This document shows, piece by piece, positions 8,916-17,400 of a stretch of DNA of 41,802 nt. The notes beneath the pieces were generated by a model, which ran no database searches, was not told the DNA's origin, and was given only the letters and a program-made list of their open reading frames with translations. The stretch is from a bacterium (GTDB taxonomy: Bacteria > Armatimonadota > Chthonomonadetes > Chthonomonadales > CAJBBX01). Each line of letters starts with the position of its first letter. The stretch's first letter is position 1. The stretch is taken from NCBI GenBank assembly GCA_009885735.1, contig VFKD01000084.1, positions 1 through 41,802 on the forward strand, written 5' to 3'. The position numbers were made by a program, and so were the translations under genes.

Positions 8916-10889
8916 TTAGTCTTGCAGAACGACCATTGCGTGGCCGTTCACAACGGGTACATGAACGTCGACGTGTTCTCCGTCGAGTTGAAACTTAATC
9001 TCCGTGCCCCCGGGCTCAAGGGTGACGCGGCTCGGCGGGGGCGTACGAAACCGAACCATCACATTATGCAGTGGAATCACGTCTTCCACGGTGTCGCAGT
9101 CCAAAGTCTTGCGCTCCGGAATGTAATGGAGAAGGTGCGCCACTGTCCGATTCTGCCTCGGCTGGCGGTTCAGGGTAATGAGCAGGCTCGACGGCGCTTC
9201 GCACTGTACGAGCGGATCCGGCAAGAGCCGACGGATGGCGCCCAGGACGAGGTCCTTGTAGGCAGCCATGCCATGCGCCGCGTACATGCCGAAGAGAGGG
9301 TGAGCGCAATAGATCACCGGTCCCATTTCGACGATGGCGGAGTCTGCGCTCACGCCCGCGGGCGGCGTGTGATGGTGGCTGCAGAAGTGCGCATACGTCC
9401 GCTCAAAGTACGGTTCGCGGATGGAGGCGAGTGTCTCGGTCTCACCCTTCGGCCGGACGCGCAAACCTCGCTCGTAGGCGACCACCGGTGTGTCGGTCCA
9501 CTGCGTTGCGAGCCCGTCCGTTGCCACGATAAAATCCGGCTTGAATGGGAGTTCTCCTGCTGCAGTCAGTGGCAGGCAACGCGCTGCGAACTCGGTCTTG
9601 GCCCAGTTGAGTCCGGATTCGAAGGTGGCGAGTAGGCTGCCTCCTTGGGCAACGTAGGCATCCAGCTTCGCGGCAAGCGGCTCGTCCAGCAGCACCTTGT
9701 CCGGCAGAATGATGAGTCGATAGGCGGTCCAGTCCGACTCCTGGTCCACATAGTCAAACTGGTATCTGCCCGCCGTGAGCATGCGCATCGCGCCGAGCGC
9801 CGCAGGGTCTACGCGGCCCTCCTCGCGGCCAATCGCCTCGATGTTGAAGACGCCGATCTCGGTGATGGGCGCTGCGTCCTCGCACCAGGGCTCCTTCGCC
9901 TCCACCTGAGCATAGACCTTGCCGATCTGCTCGTAGGTGTACCGGTCCAGCCTTCCGCCGGGGTGAAGCTGGTCACCAATGCTGCACTTTGCGCCCAGCG
10001 CGAGCATGTGGAAGCACTCGTACTCCAGCGCGGCCGTGGGCCGATAGCTGTTGAAATGCCCCCAAGTCTTGGCGAACTTGCCCGTCATCCCCAGGCAGTC
10101 GTGTCCGAGCGTGCGAGCGTAGCGCATCGCCGTGGGGAAGTGGGCATAGCCCCAGCCGCCGGTGGGCAGCGACTCGATCTCGAGATGGCTGTAGGTGTGC
10201 AGCACGGGTCGCCAGTTTGGGTAGACGTGTCCGGAGTTGTGGAAAATGGTCGCGTCGGGCCGCCTCTTGCGTACTACTGCGGTGATGCGCTCCTTGTAGC
10301 GGTCCAGAAGTATGCGCTCAAGCTCCTTTTGGTGGCGTGGGTCCGCAGGGTCCATACCCAGCCGCTTGTACTCCGCCATGCACCATGTGCTGTGGCCCGC
10401 CCACTCGTGGATGATGTCGAAGAAGAAGCCGTCCACCTCGTCGCCGAGCATCTCAAGCACCTCTTCGGTCTGCTCGATCACATAGTCGATATACGGCGAG
10501 GCAAAGCAAAGCGTCCGCCAGCCGGCTTTGAGCGGTCCGGGTCCGTGGCACTTGCCGGTCTCGTCGATTTGCAGCCACTCCGGGTGGGTTCGCGCGATGT
10601 ATTCGTCCCAGCCAACCGTGACGTAGATCGGGCACCTGATGTCGCGCTTGTGGCAGGCCTCGACTTGGAGCGGAAGGAGGTTGCAGGTGAGGTGCGGGTG
10701 CTTCGCCGGGAACCGAGTGTCGTGGTAGATCATCCCGTGGTGGCAGCGGCTGAAGAGGGTGACGGAGTTGACGTGCGCGCGCTCTAGCGTCTCGCCGAAC
10801 TCATCCGCGTTGAACTCAGAGCCTATGCCTGGGATCTGTTCAGAGGTGTGGTAGTCGAGGTGTACCTGGCGGAATCTGAGCGGAGTCAT
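8916..10889 (-). CDS. GHL6-type glycoside hydrolase with beta-galactosidase-trimerisation-like domain
   Basis: 657 aa from ATG at 10889 (MTPLRFRQVHLDYHTSEQIP). The frame is open to 11129, but the extra 80 residues look non-coding and families of this type begin near RFRQVHLDYHTS. The N-terminal ~400 residues form a TIM barrel of the hypothetical glycosyl hydrolase 6 type: CHHGMIYHDTRFPAKHP, VTVGWDEYIARTHPEW, VDGFFFDIIHEWAGHSTW (acidic residues likely catalytic), IFHNSGHVYP and SHLEIESLPTGGWGY. From about 420 a beta-galactosidase-trimerisation/GATase-like domain follows (LIILPDKVLLDEPLAAKLDA, YVAQGGSLLATFESG), then a beta-rich tail. No signal peptide, so cytoplasmic. The ribosome-binding site is weak (CGAGG). 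The glycan substrate is unknown; the downstream isomerase suggests breakdown of a sugar oligomer. Confidence 0.82.
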   Translation of the reverse strand: MTPLRFRQVHLDYHTSEQIPGIGSEFNADEFGETLERAHVNSVTLFSRCHHGMIYHDTRFPAKHPHLTCNLLPLQVEACHKRDIRCPIYVTVGWDEYIARTHPEWLQIDETGKCHGPGPLKAGWRTLCFASPYIDYVIEQTEEVLEMLGDEVDGFFFDIIHEWAGHSTWCMAEYKRLGMDPADPRHQKELERILLDRYKERITAVVRKRRPDATIFHNSGHVYPNWRPVLHTYSHLEIESLPTGGWGYAHFPTAMRYARTLGHDCLGMTGKFAKTWGHFNSYRPTAALEYECFHMLALGAKCSIGDQLHPGGRLDRYTYEQIGKVYAQVEAKEPWCEDAAPITEIGVFNIEAIGREEGRVDPAALGAMRMLTAGRYQFDYVDQESDWTAYRLIILPDKVLLDEPLAAKLDAYVAQGGSLLATFESGLNWAKTEFAARCLPLTAAGELPFKPDFIVATDGLATQWTDTPVVAYERGLRVRPKGETETLASIREPYFERTYAHFCSHHHTPPAGVSADSAIVEMGPVIYCAHPLFGMYAAHGMAAYKDLVLGAIRRLLPDPLVQCEAPSSLLITLNRQPRQNRTVAHLLHYIPERKTLDCDTVEDVIPLHNVMVRFRTPPPSRVTLEPGGTEIKFQLDGEHVDVHVPVVNGHAMVVLQD

Positions 10890-11250
10890 AGCTGCGGGCC
10901 TCGGGCGGGATGCAGTTAACCGTACAAGAGTGTATTCACGTCTGGAGGACCAGAATCCTGTGAACGGATGTGCGCGGAGGATGTTGCCGTCGAAGCCGAA
11001 CGCATGGCTACTCTGGACGGCAGAGTCATCGAAGTAAGTCTTCAGCCCTCGCGATGTCCAGCGCACTTCGGCGGTGGACCCGGCTGACCCAAGCGCCACC
11101 AAAAGGCGGCCTGTGGCAATCCCGCCCATTATGTGGCCGGCAGAGGCAGAATTGGCGCGTGAGTAAACGCAGCGGGGCCGAAGGCACGACCAACGCCATG
11201 TGAGACATCAATGCCGCTGATCGACTTATGATTCGCGGCATCAATTGGTC

Positions 11251-11346
11251 ATGCAAGCCCCTGCGAGGTTAAGTTACAGTGATCCTGACCGTGTTCGGCT
11301 CGCATTCGAGGATCGAGAAGGCGGAACGCTGGTTCGTTCCGCGTTG
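11251..11346 (+). repeat. Three-copy conserved element, copy A
   Basis: On the + strand this reads QAPARLSYSDPDRVRLAFED then REGGTLVRS. It is related to copies B (18593-18682) and C (23086-23205), with the shared peptide core R-x-R-L-x-F-E-x-R-x-G/D-G-x-L-L/V-R. The nucleotide match is best at GAGCCCCTACGATGTTAAGT in C (here AAGCCCCTGCGAGGTTAAGT), so the ATG of B and C is AGG here. It lies downstream of the minus-strand subtilase gene. Whether it is a small coding element or a structured non-coding repeat is open. Confidence 0.55.
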
Positions 11347-11407
11347 AATTCCTGCAAGCTGCCATGCACGCATCACACAGAATGGCTGTCACCGCTTCGA
11401 AACGTTC

Positions 11408-11452
11408 GATCCTATGCCAATTCGAACCAAGGGGTCGGACTGGCATAGGATC
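11408..11452 (-). terminator. Perfect 12-bp inverted repeat after subtilase
   Basis: GATCCTATGCCA (11408-11419) and TGGCATAGGATC (11441-11452) pair perfectly across a 21-nt loop. It begins 11 bp past the subtilase stop codon on its strand. There is no T-run, so it may be a factor-assisted terminator or a transcript-stabilising hairpin, and the symmetry would also suit a protein-binding site. Confidence 0.5.
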
Positions 11453-11462
11453 ACTTCACTAC

Positions 11463-13634
11463 TTACCGTGGCTTTGCCGATGCCTGGCTAGAGTAGGCGC
11501 TCTCCTGCCCGCTGCTTCTCACTGCCGTCACTCTGTAGTAGTAGGTCACGCCCGAGGTGACGCTCGTGTCGATGAACGACGTCCCGGCAGTGATCGTCGC
11601 CCGGAGTGTGTACCCACTGCCTGTGGTGGTGGACCGGTATATCCGGTTCTGCGTCACCCCGGAGCTGACAGACTGTATCCACTTGAGTGTCACCTTCGCC
11701 TTCGCCGCCGTGGCGGTCAGCTTCGTTGGCGCTGCGAGTGGAGGCGGTGCGGTGGGAGTGGCGCTCACCTCGCTGGAGTTGGGGCTCACTCCCCCTAAGC
11801 TTACGGCGGCGACCACGTAGTAGTAGGTGACTCCGTTCGTCAGGCCGGTATCGGTGAAGCCTGTCCCAACCACCTGGCCCACGATCAGATAGGGTCCGCC
11901 GGGCACCGTGGCCCGCTGCACGTTGTAGTAGTCGGCCGAGGCGCTCGCACTCCACGAGAGCGACACCTGCGCGTTGCTCGCCGTGGCGGTCAGATTGGTC
12001 GGAGCAGCAGGGGGTGGTGGGATGCCGCCCTCCGCCGCCACAACGGCTGCGTATGCGTCTACCAGTCCGCGCCCGAACGTGGTATCGTACCCTACAGCGC
12101 CCAGGTCCCTGGCGGTAGTGAAAAGGCAGTTCTCCACCGCAGTATTGGACAGGGACGGATTCGCCGACCAAGCCAGCGCGAGCGCCCCGGTAACGTGCGG
12201 CGCTGCCATGGATGTACCGGAGTAGATGTCCCATGCGATAGGCCATGCCCGTACGGTTGTGCTCGAGCCTGCCTGACCAAGAAGAATCGCGCCGTCCGTG
12301 TCGGACACTGATACGGAGGGTATCCAATACGGCAAAGTGCCCTCCAAAACCCCTTCGAAGTTCCCAGGAGCGTTGTTGTACATGACAACGGCCGTAGCGC
12401 CGGCGTTCATGGCGTTCGTCACTTTATCCACGAAGGTGGCGTCGCCCCGCTGGATGAGCGCTATATTCCCGGCAACGGCAGGTGGAAACTGCCCCGCAAA
12501 CCCTCGCCCGCAGTCCACGATTATTCCCGTGATTCCTTGGGTGGTCGACGCACCCCAAAAGGAGATGGACGAGAACGTCTGCGTGGTCCGTACATAACTC
12601 TCGATCATCCCCCAGGTGTCAGGAACCGAAGACAGAACGCTCACTCCCGGCGCCGAAATGTCGAGCCCCGTTCCAGTGTTGGACCACGACGCATGGGCGT
12701 TGTTGGCGTCCACCGCCCCCACAGCAATATTCGTTGGGTAACCGGCCGGATAGATGAGAGCTGCGCCTCCGTCATTCCCCGCGGCGCAAACGATCAAGGC
12801 TCCTTTGCTGCGCATCTCCTCAAAGAAGAGCTGCTCGGTGGTAGAAGGAGCCGCGCCCCCTAGACTGAGATTGACTACCTTGCAGTTAGCCTCCTCCACG
12901 AGCCATCGCACTCCGGCCATAACCGTTTCGACGGTTCCACCCCACATATCCAGTACGCGGGCGTGATAGAGGTTCGCCGAATAGGCGGCGCCCAGAACTC
13001 CCCTTGTGTTGTTTGCAGCGAGGATCGTCCCCGCGACATGCGTGCCGTGCGTCTCCGTCACCCACTCATTCCAATCTTCGTCAAAGGCGAACTCGAAGAT
13101 GGGATCGTTGTCGCCCCAAATCGTATCGATACCGCCGCGATAGTTGGGCGCGATGTCCGGATGGTTGTAGTCTACGCCGGTGTCCGCAACGCCCACATTG
13201 ATTCCAGCCCCAGTAATCCCTCGGGAGTGGGTCTCTGTGGCGCGCGTGGTGATGAGCCCGTACAGTCCGTTGTTCAGGGCGGGGACGAGCTGCTCGTCTT
13301 CCAAACCGAGAGTGTATCTCATCGGTACGCGCTCCACGTATGCTACGCGCGGATTCCGGGCTATCGCCTGAGCGACCGCGTTACTCGCCCCTTTAATGGC
13401 CACTGCTTTTACTCCCGGAAACCTTGATTTCAGTTGCGCTCCCAGACGTCGTATGGCGGCAATATTCTCGTGGGAGACTCCAGCGCGGAATCCAACAAAG
13501 TACTCCCCGGGAGAGAAGTCGGGACGCATCCGTGAATTGGCGATTCCTCTTCCTCCCTGGGCTTGCGCGGAAACAACGGCAGGGCCTAGTGCGGCCAATG
13601 CCATCACGAACAGAATCAGAAATCGATGTTTCAT
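11463..13634 (-). CDS. Secreted subtilisin-like serine protease (S8) with PA and two FN3 domains
   Basis: 723 aa. ATG at 13634 with GAGGA upstream starts a signal peptide (MKHRFLILFVMALAALGPAV). An I9-like propeptide spans about residues 40-110 (GEYFVGFRAGVSHENIAAIR). The S8 domain has the full triad: Asp151 in VADTGVDYNHPDI, His196 in ETHGTHVAGTI, Ser475 in YSGTSMAAPHVTG, plus oxyanion Asn287 in CAAGNDGG. A protease-associated (PA) domain is inserted between Asn287 and Ser475 (NIALIQRGDATFVDKVTNAM, AGATAVVMYNN). Two FN3 domains end the protein, each starting APT(N/K)LTATA and ending with a YYY(V/R)V strand. It degrades extracellular protein and the FN3 modules probably aid surface or substrate contact. 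It appears to be monocistronic. Confidence 0.95.
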   Translation of the reverse strand: MKHRFLILFVMALAALGPAVVSAQAQGGRGIANSRMRPDFSPGEYFVGFRAGVSHENIAAIRRLGAQLKSRFPGVKAVAIKGASNAVAQAIARNPRVAYVERVPMRYTLGLEDEQLVPALNNGLYGLITTRATETHSRGITGAGINVGVADTGVDYNHPDIAPNYRGGIDTIWGDNDPIFEFAFDEDWNEWVTETHGTHVAGTILAANNTRGVLGAAYSANLYHARVLDMWGGTVETVMAGVRWLVEEANCKVVNLSLGGAAPSTTEQLFFEEMRSKGALIVCAAGNDGGAALIYPAGYPTNIAVGAVDANNAHASWSNTGTGLDISAPGVSVLSSVPDTWGMIESYVRTTQTFSSISFWGASTTQGITGIIVDCGRGFAGQFPPAVAGNIALIQRGDATFVDKVTNAMNAGATAVVMYNNAPGNFEGVLEGTLPYWIPSVSVSDTDGAILLGQAGSSTTVRAWPIAWDIYSGTSMAAPHVTGALALAWSANPSLSNTAVENCLFTTARDLGAVGYDTTFGRGLVDAYAAVVAAEGGIPPPPAAPTNLTATASNAQVSLSWSASASADYYNVQRATVPGGPYLIVGQVVGTGFTDTGLTNGVTYYYVVAAVSLGGVSPNSSEVSATPTAPPPLAAPTKLTATAAKAKVTLKWIQSVSSGVTQNRIYRSTTTGSGYTLRATITAGTSFIDTSVTSGVTYYYRVTAVRSSGQESAYSSQASAKPR

Positions 13635-13788
13635 GGTAGTCCTCGTTTTCTTGTGGTGTGCTTCAGGGCGCAACTGATAGCGGCTCTCGACAGGCAAACT
13701 ATATCGGAACCCAGAAATTGTTTGGCAGCCTCTCGCCTAAGACGTCGACCAGAGAATCCGATCGGCCACCGGGGTCGTATCCGGAATG

Positions 13789-13822
13789 CCCGCCCGGAAC
13801 CTCGCGAAGTGTTCCGGACGGG
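13789..13822 (-). terminator. Hairpin downstream of cupin gene
   Basis: On the minus strand CCCGTCCGGAAC pairs with GTTCCGGGCGGG around loop ACTTCGCGAG (one mismatch). It lies about 20 bp after the cupin stop. The stem is strong but no T-run follows, so intrinsic termination is uncertain. Confidence 0.5.
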
Positions 13823-13841
13823 AGACTTTGGAGGCATTGCG

Positions 13842-14318
13842 CTACGGAGCCGGCTGGTCGATCCGCCTCGTTGCGCCCCTCGGAAGAATCTGGAAAGCGA
13901 CCAGCTCCAAGTTTGTGGCTCCTTCGTTGCGGACGATGTGCCCACCTTCACCATCATCCACGAAGCAAGTGCCCGCAGGGTGGACATTCGGCGTGCTGGG
14001 ATCATCGCTGTGATACTCGGTTGCCGTGCCGGATTTGACCGAGATGATGGACGGGCCAGGGTGAGAGTGCCAGCCGGTGTGCCCACCCGGTACGAGAGTG
14101 TTGTACACCACATATACGTCCGAAGAGCCTTTGGTCTTGATTTCGACATTGTTGATGTCGCTCTTGCTGTGGCTGTGGATTTCCTCCAACCGCGTCGGCC
14201 CCGCGATGATAGTGGTGCTGAGCCCCAGGCTGGGCGTCGCCCAGGCGACCCTCAATGCGATTAGTCCGACTACACTGGCGACGACGGTTCCTGCCAACAT
14301 CAGCTTAAATCTGCTCAT
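13842..14318 (-). CDS. Exported cupin-domain protein, putative SARP target
   Basis: 158 aa. ATG at 14318 preceded by GAGGAGAGAG. The N-terminus is a signal peptide or anchor (MSRFKLMLAGTVVASVVGLI). The rest is a single cupin barrel: VPGGHTGWHSHPGPSIISVK (metal-binding motif 1 with G-x-H-x-H and the later Glu in GTATEYHS) and a second motif with PAGTCFVDDGEGGHIVRNEG (His). Small exported cupins of this type bind a metal and either sense or oxidise small ligands; no substrate can be assigned. The gene sits after the SARP-type regulator but has its own promoter, since a strong terminator (14432-14473) separates them and the promoter carries the same 19-bp operator as the regulator's promoter. 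Confidence 0.88.
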   Translation of the reverse strand: MSRFKLMLAGTVVASVVGLIALRVAWATPSLGLSTTIIAGPTRLEEIHSHSKSDINNVEIKTKGSSDVYVVYNTLVPGGHTGWHSHPGPSIISVKSGTATEYHSDDPSTPNVHPAGTCFVDDGEGGHIVRNEGATNLELVAFQILPRGATRRIDQPAP

Positions 14319-14372
14319 GGTCTCTCTCCTCTTGTTTCCACCTCGCGGGATTGCGGGGTAGGTGTTGGAGAG

Positions 14373-14405
14373 AGTTTAGCGAGCAACCCTGACGGAACCC
14401 TGAAA
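14373..14405 (-). promoter_or_regulatory. Cupin promoter with SARP-type direct-repeat operator
   Basis: Read on the minus strand: TTTCAGGGTTCCGTCAGGG (14405-14387), 8 nt TTGCTCGC, then -10-like TAAACT (14378-14373). The operator is two TCAGGG repeats with 11-bp period, occupying the -35 region. The 19-bp word is identical to the one at 18418-18436 with the same 8-bp spacing to the -10. The ATG is at 14318, giving a leader of roughly 50 nt. Confidence 0.8.
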
Positions 14406-14431
14406 TGGATGCTCCGGCCAAAAAAAGAGTC

Positions 14432-14473
14432 AAAAAAGTACGGGTAGGAGGCGACATACCTGCTGCCCGTACT
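14432..14473 (-). terminator. Rho-independent terminator of the SARP-type gene
   Basis: On the minus strand AGTACGGGCAGCAGG and CCTCCTACCCGTACT form a long stem (two mismatches) around TATGTCGC, followed by TTTTTTG. It starts 18 bp after the regulator's stop codon and separates it from the cupin promoter. Confidence 0.88.
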
Positions 14474-14491
14474 ACCACCACCGCTCACTTG

Positions 14492-17400
14492 TCACTCGAG
14501 CGCGTACTCTACAGCCTCTTCCCAGCTCATAGCTCGGCCCTGTGTCCACGCCGCAGTGTATGATTCTTCGTCCATCGCTTCGCGTAAACTCACCGCCGCC
14601 TGTGTCAGTTTCTCACGTTCAATCGGCGGAATCGGCGCTCCCAGATGCTCGCGGAGCGCCTCCGCTGCGCCAAATAGTCGCGCAGCAGACTGGGAGTCCT
14701 GTTGCGCAAGTGATAGCCTGGCGACCGACTCGAGAGCCCCGACTCCGACTAGTCTGTCTCCCACTTCGCGCAAGAGGCGAAGGCAATCAACCAGGAGGAA
14801 CCGTGCATGACCGTAGTCTGCTTGATCCAGGGCGAGACATCCGAGGTGAAGCAAGCATATACCGATGCCCGGTTTTTCGGCAAGATCGCGTTTGATGGCC
14901 AAGCTCTGTTCAAACAACGTACGTGCTCTGGCGTATTCCCCCTGAGCTTTGGCGATCAATCCGAGGTTGTTGAGATTGACCGACTGCGAGATTCTGCTAC
15001 CGGTCTCCAGGTCCAGCGCAAGACCTTCTTCGAGAAACACGCGTGCCTCGCCAAGCTCACCTTGCTCGATTGCAGTCATACCAAGGTTGGTCAAGACACT
15101 CGACTGCCACGGACGATTACCGATCTCCCGCATGAAGGCCAAACTTTCTTCGAACAGCGTGCGCGCTCGCGAAGACTGGCCTTGCTCCAGTGCGAGTATT
15201 CCTAGATTGTTGAGCGTGCCGCACGCATTTTCACGGTCACCAAGCTCCCTTCGGATCTGTAGGTTCTCTTCGTGGTAAACCTGTGCCTGCGCATAGTCTC
15301 CCTGTACGTCGGCCGCCAACCCTAGATTGTTCAGGACGAGCGCCTGTATCTCCCGGTCGCCCACTTCCCGCGCAATTATCAGGCTCTCGTCAAAAAGTGC
15401 ATAGGCTTGCACGAAGTCTCCCTGCATTCGAGACGCTGCACCGAGAAAGTTGAGCGACGTGGCAACGCCTTCCCTGTCCCCGAGATTTCGCCAGACGGTC
15501 AGTGCTTGTTCATGCAGCTCTCGGGCCTCTGCAAATTCACCCTGCTCGAAAGCTAGAATGCCCGCTCCGTGGAACGTATGGCCCCGCGCTCGGTCAAACT
15601 CGATCGTTTGATCAGCCAACTCTCCGCTTGCATTGGATTGCTTATGAGCGATTTCTCCCAGTCGCAAAGCGCCAGCGCACCATTCTCGTCCCTCTCTGAA
15701 GTAACCGCGAATTCGCCAGAACCGCGCGAGAGCCCCGGCGAGAAGCATACAGGAAATGGCATCCGCTCCGCCGGAAGAGGACCACGCCAGCGCCGCCCGA
15801 AGATTATCGTTCTCGGAGTCAAGGGTCTCCAAAAAACGCTTCTGTTCCTTACCGTGCAAGATTTCGCGGTTAGGCTTTGTGAGCTTGAGATAGTAGGAGA
15901 GGTGCCGGTCGTTGATGGCCTCTCCCTCTCTCAGAGCAGCAAGCCGCTCTTGACCGTACTGGCGCAGCGTTTCCAACATCCGGAATCGGAACGCCCCGGC
16001 TTCCGTCTCGCTAGACAGTACTAGCGAGCACTCCCGTAGTTGCTCCAGATAGTCTAAGGCGAGCGGCTCCTCGCACACCTGCGCAGCCGCCTCAATGCTC
16101 CAGCCTCCACGGAAGACCGATAAGCGCGAGAAAAAGCGCTGGAGCTCGGGTGGCAGAAGCCGATAGCTCCACTCCACCGCACCGCGCAGGGTCCTCTGCC
16201 GTTCGGAGACATCTCTCTTGCGGGTAGCCAGAAAGTCGAACCGGTGCGAGAGCTGCGCAAGCATCTGAGTTGGAGTGAGGACCTGTACTCTGGCAGCTGC
16301 GAGCTCTATAGCGAGCGGGATACCCTCGAGTCCGCCCACCAGAGCCGCAACGGCCGCCGCATTGGCGTTGTTGACCTGGAAGTAGGGGATAACCTGCTGC
16401 GCCCGGTCGATAAATAGCTGCACGCTGTCATACAGCGAGAGCTCTTCGGGAGTCTCCTCCGTTCCCGGCACCGGCAGCGGTGGGAGAGAGAATCCGCGCT
16501 CGGCCGAGAGACCTAGAAGCTGCCGCGAAGTGGTGAGTACCTTTAGCTCAGGAACGCCGGAAAGGAGCGTCCGCACCACGTCGGTCCCGCCCTCCAGCAG
16601 ATGCTCAAGGTTATCCAGTACGAGAAGCGTCGGCTTCTCCGAGAGCGCTTCCACTGCCTGCTCCAGAGGCTCTTTCTGTGGGGAACGGACGACGTCCAGG
16701 CTATCTAGAATCGCTCCGGCAATGTGGGCCGGGTCACGAAGGTCCGCGAGCGGCACGAAATAGACGGCGCCGGCAAACGAGTCCGCCAGCTGCTCCGCCA
16801 CTTCCACTGAGAGTCGCGACTTTCCGTTCCCTGCGGGGCCCGTTATGGTGACGAGCCGAACGGAATACGAGCGAAGCATCTCTCGCAGCTGCGCTATCTC
16901 TTCGAGTCGACCGAAAAAGCGCGTAAATCGTGGAGGCACGTTCGGCCTGTGTCCCGAATCCGCGGCAAGCGGACCAAAATCCGTTTGAGGCATTCCTGGA
17001 TACTCAACCTGAAACAGCCTCCGAGCCTCTGGTATATCCCGCAGCCGCCAGACCCCCAGATCCACAAGCCGAATTCCACCCTCGTTCCGACCGGATGCGA
17101 GGGAAGTCGTGGAATCAGAGGCAATGATCTGGCCCCCATGCGCCGCGGTGAGCATTCGGGTTGCTTGCTGTAGCGCGATTCCGTGATACCGACCTTCTTC
17201 GCCCGATTGGCTGACGTCTCCGGAGTGCAGCACCATGCGGACTCTTATAGAAGCCACTCCATCGGGCCAGGTCTCTGACGCCAGCGCCTGCTGGGCCGCG
17301 ACTGCACAAGAGAGTGCGCTGCTGGCGGTGGTAAACGCCATCACAAAGCCATCTCCCGTTTCCTGTACCTCCTGACCGCCCTGCCGCAAGACCTCTTGCC

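Larger units (their letters stand above)
10890..11462. other. Intergenic region with repeat element copy A and a hairpin
   Basis: No gene supported. 10890-11129 is an open in-frame extension of the hydrolase with no family similarity that I can see. Further right are a loose stem GCCGC/GCGGC (about 11213-11240), copy A of the three-copy element (11251-11346), and a perfect 12-bp inverted repeat at 11408-11452. Confidence 0.45.

Noticed and set aside
9645-10787. 380-codon open frame on the + strand opposite the GHL6 hydrolase
   Set aside because: Antisense shadow caused by high GC; the minus-strand protein has family motifs throughout.
10890-11129. N-terminal extension of the hydrolase frame by 80 residues
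   Set aside because: The extension lacks homology-like features and family members start near RFRQVHLDYHTS.
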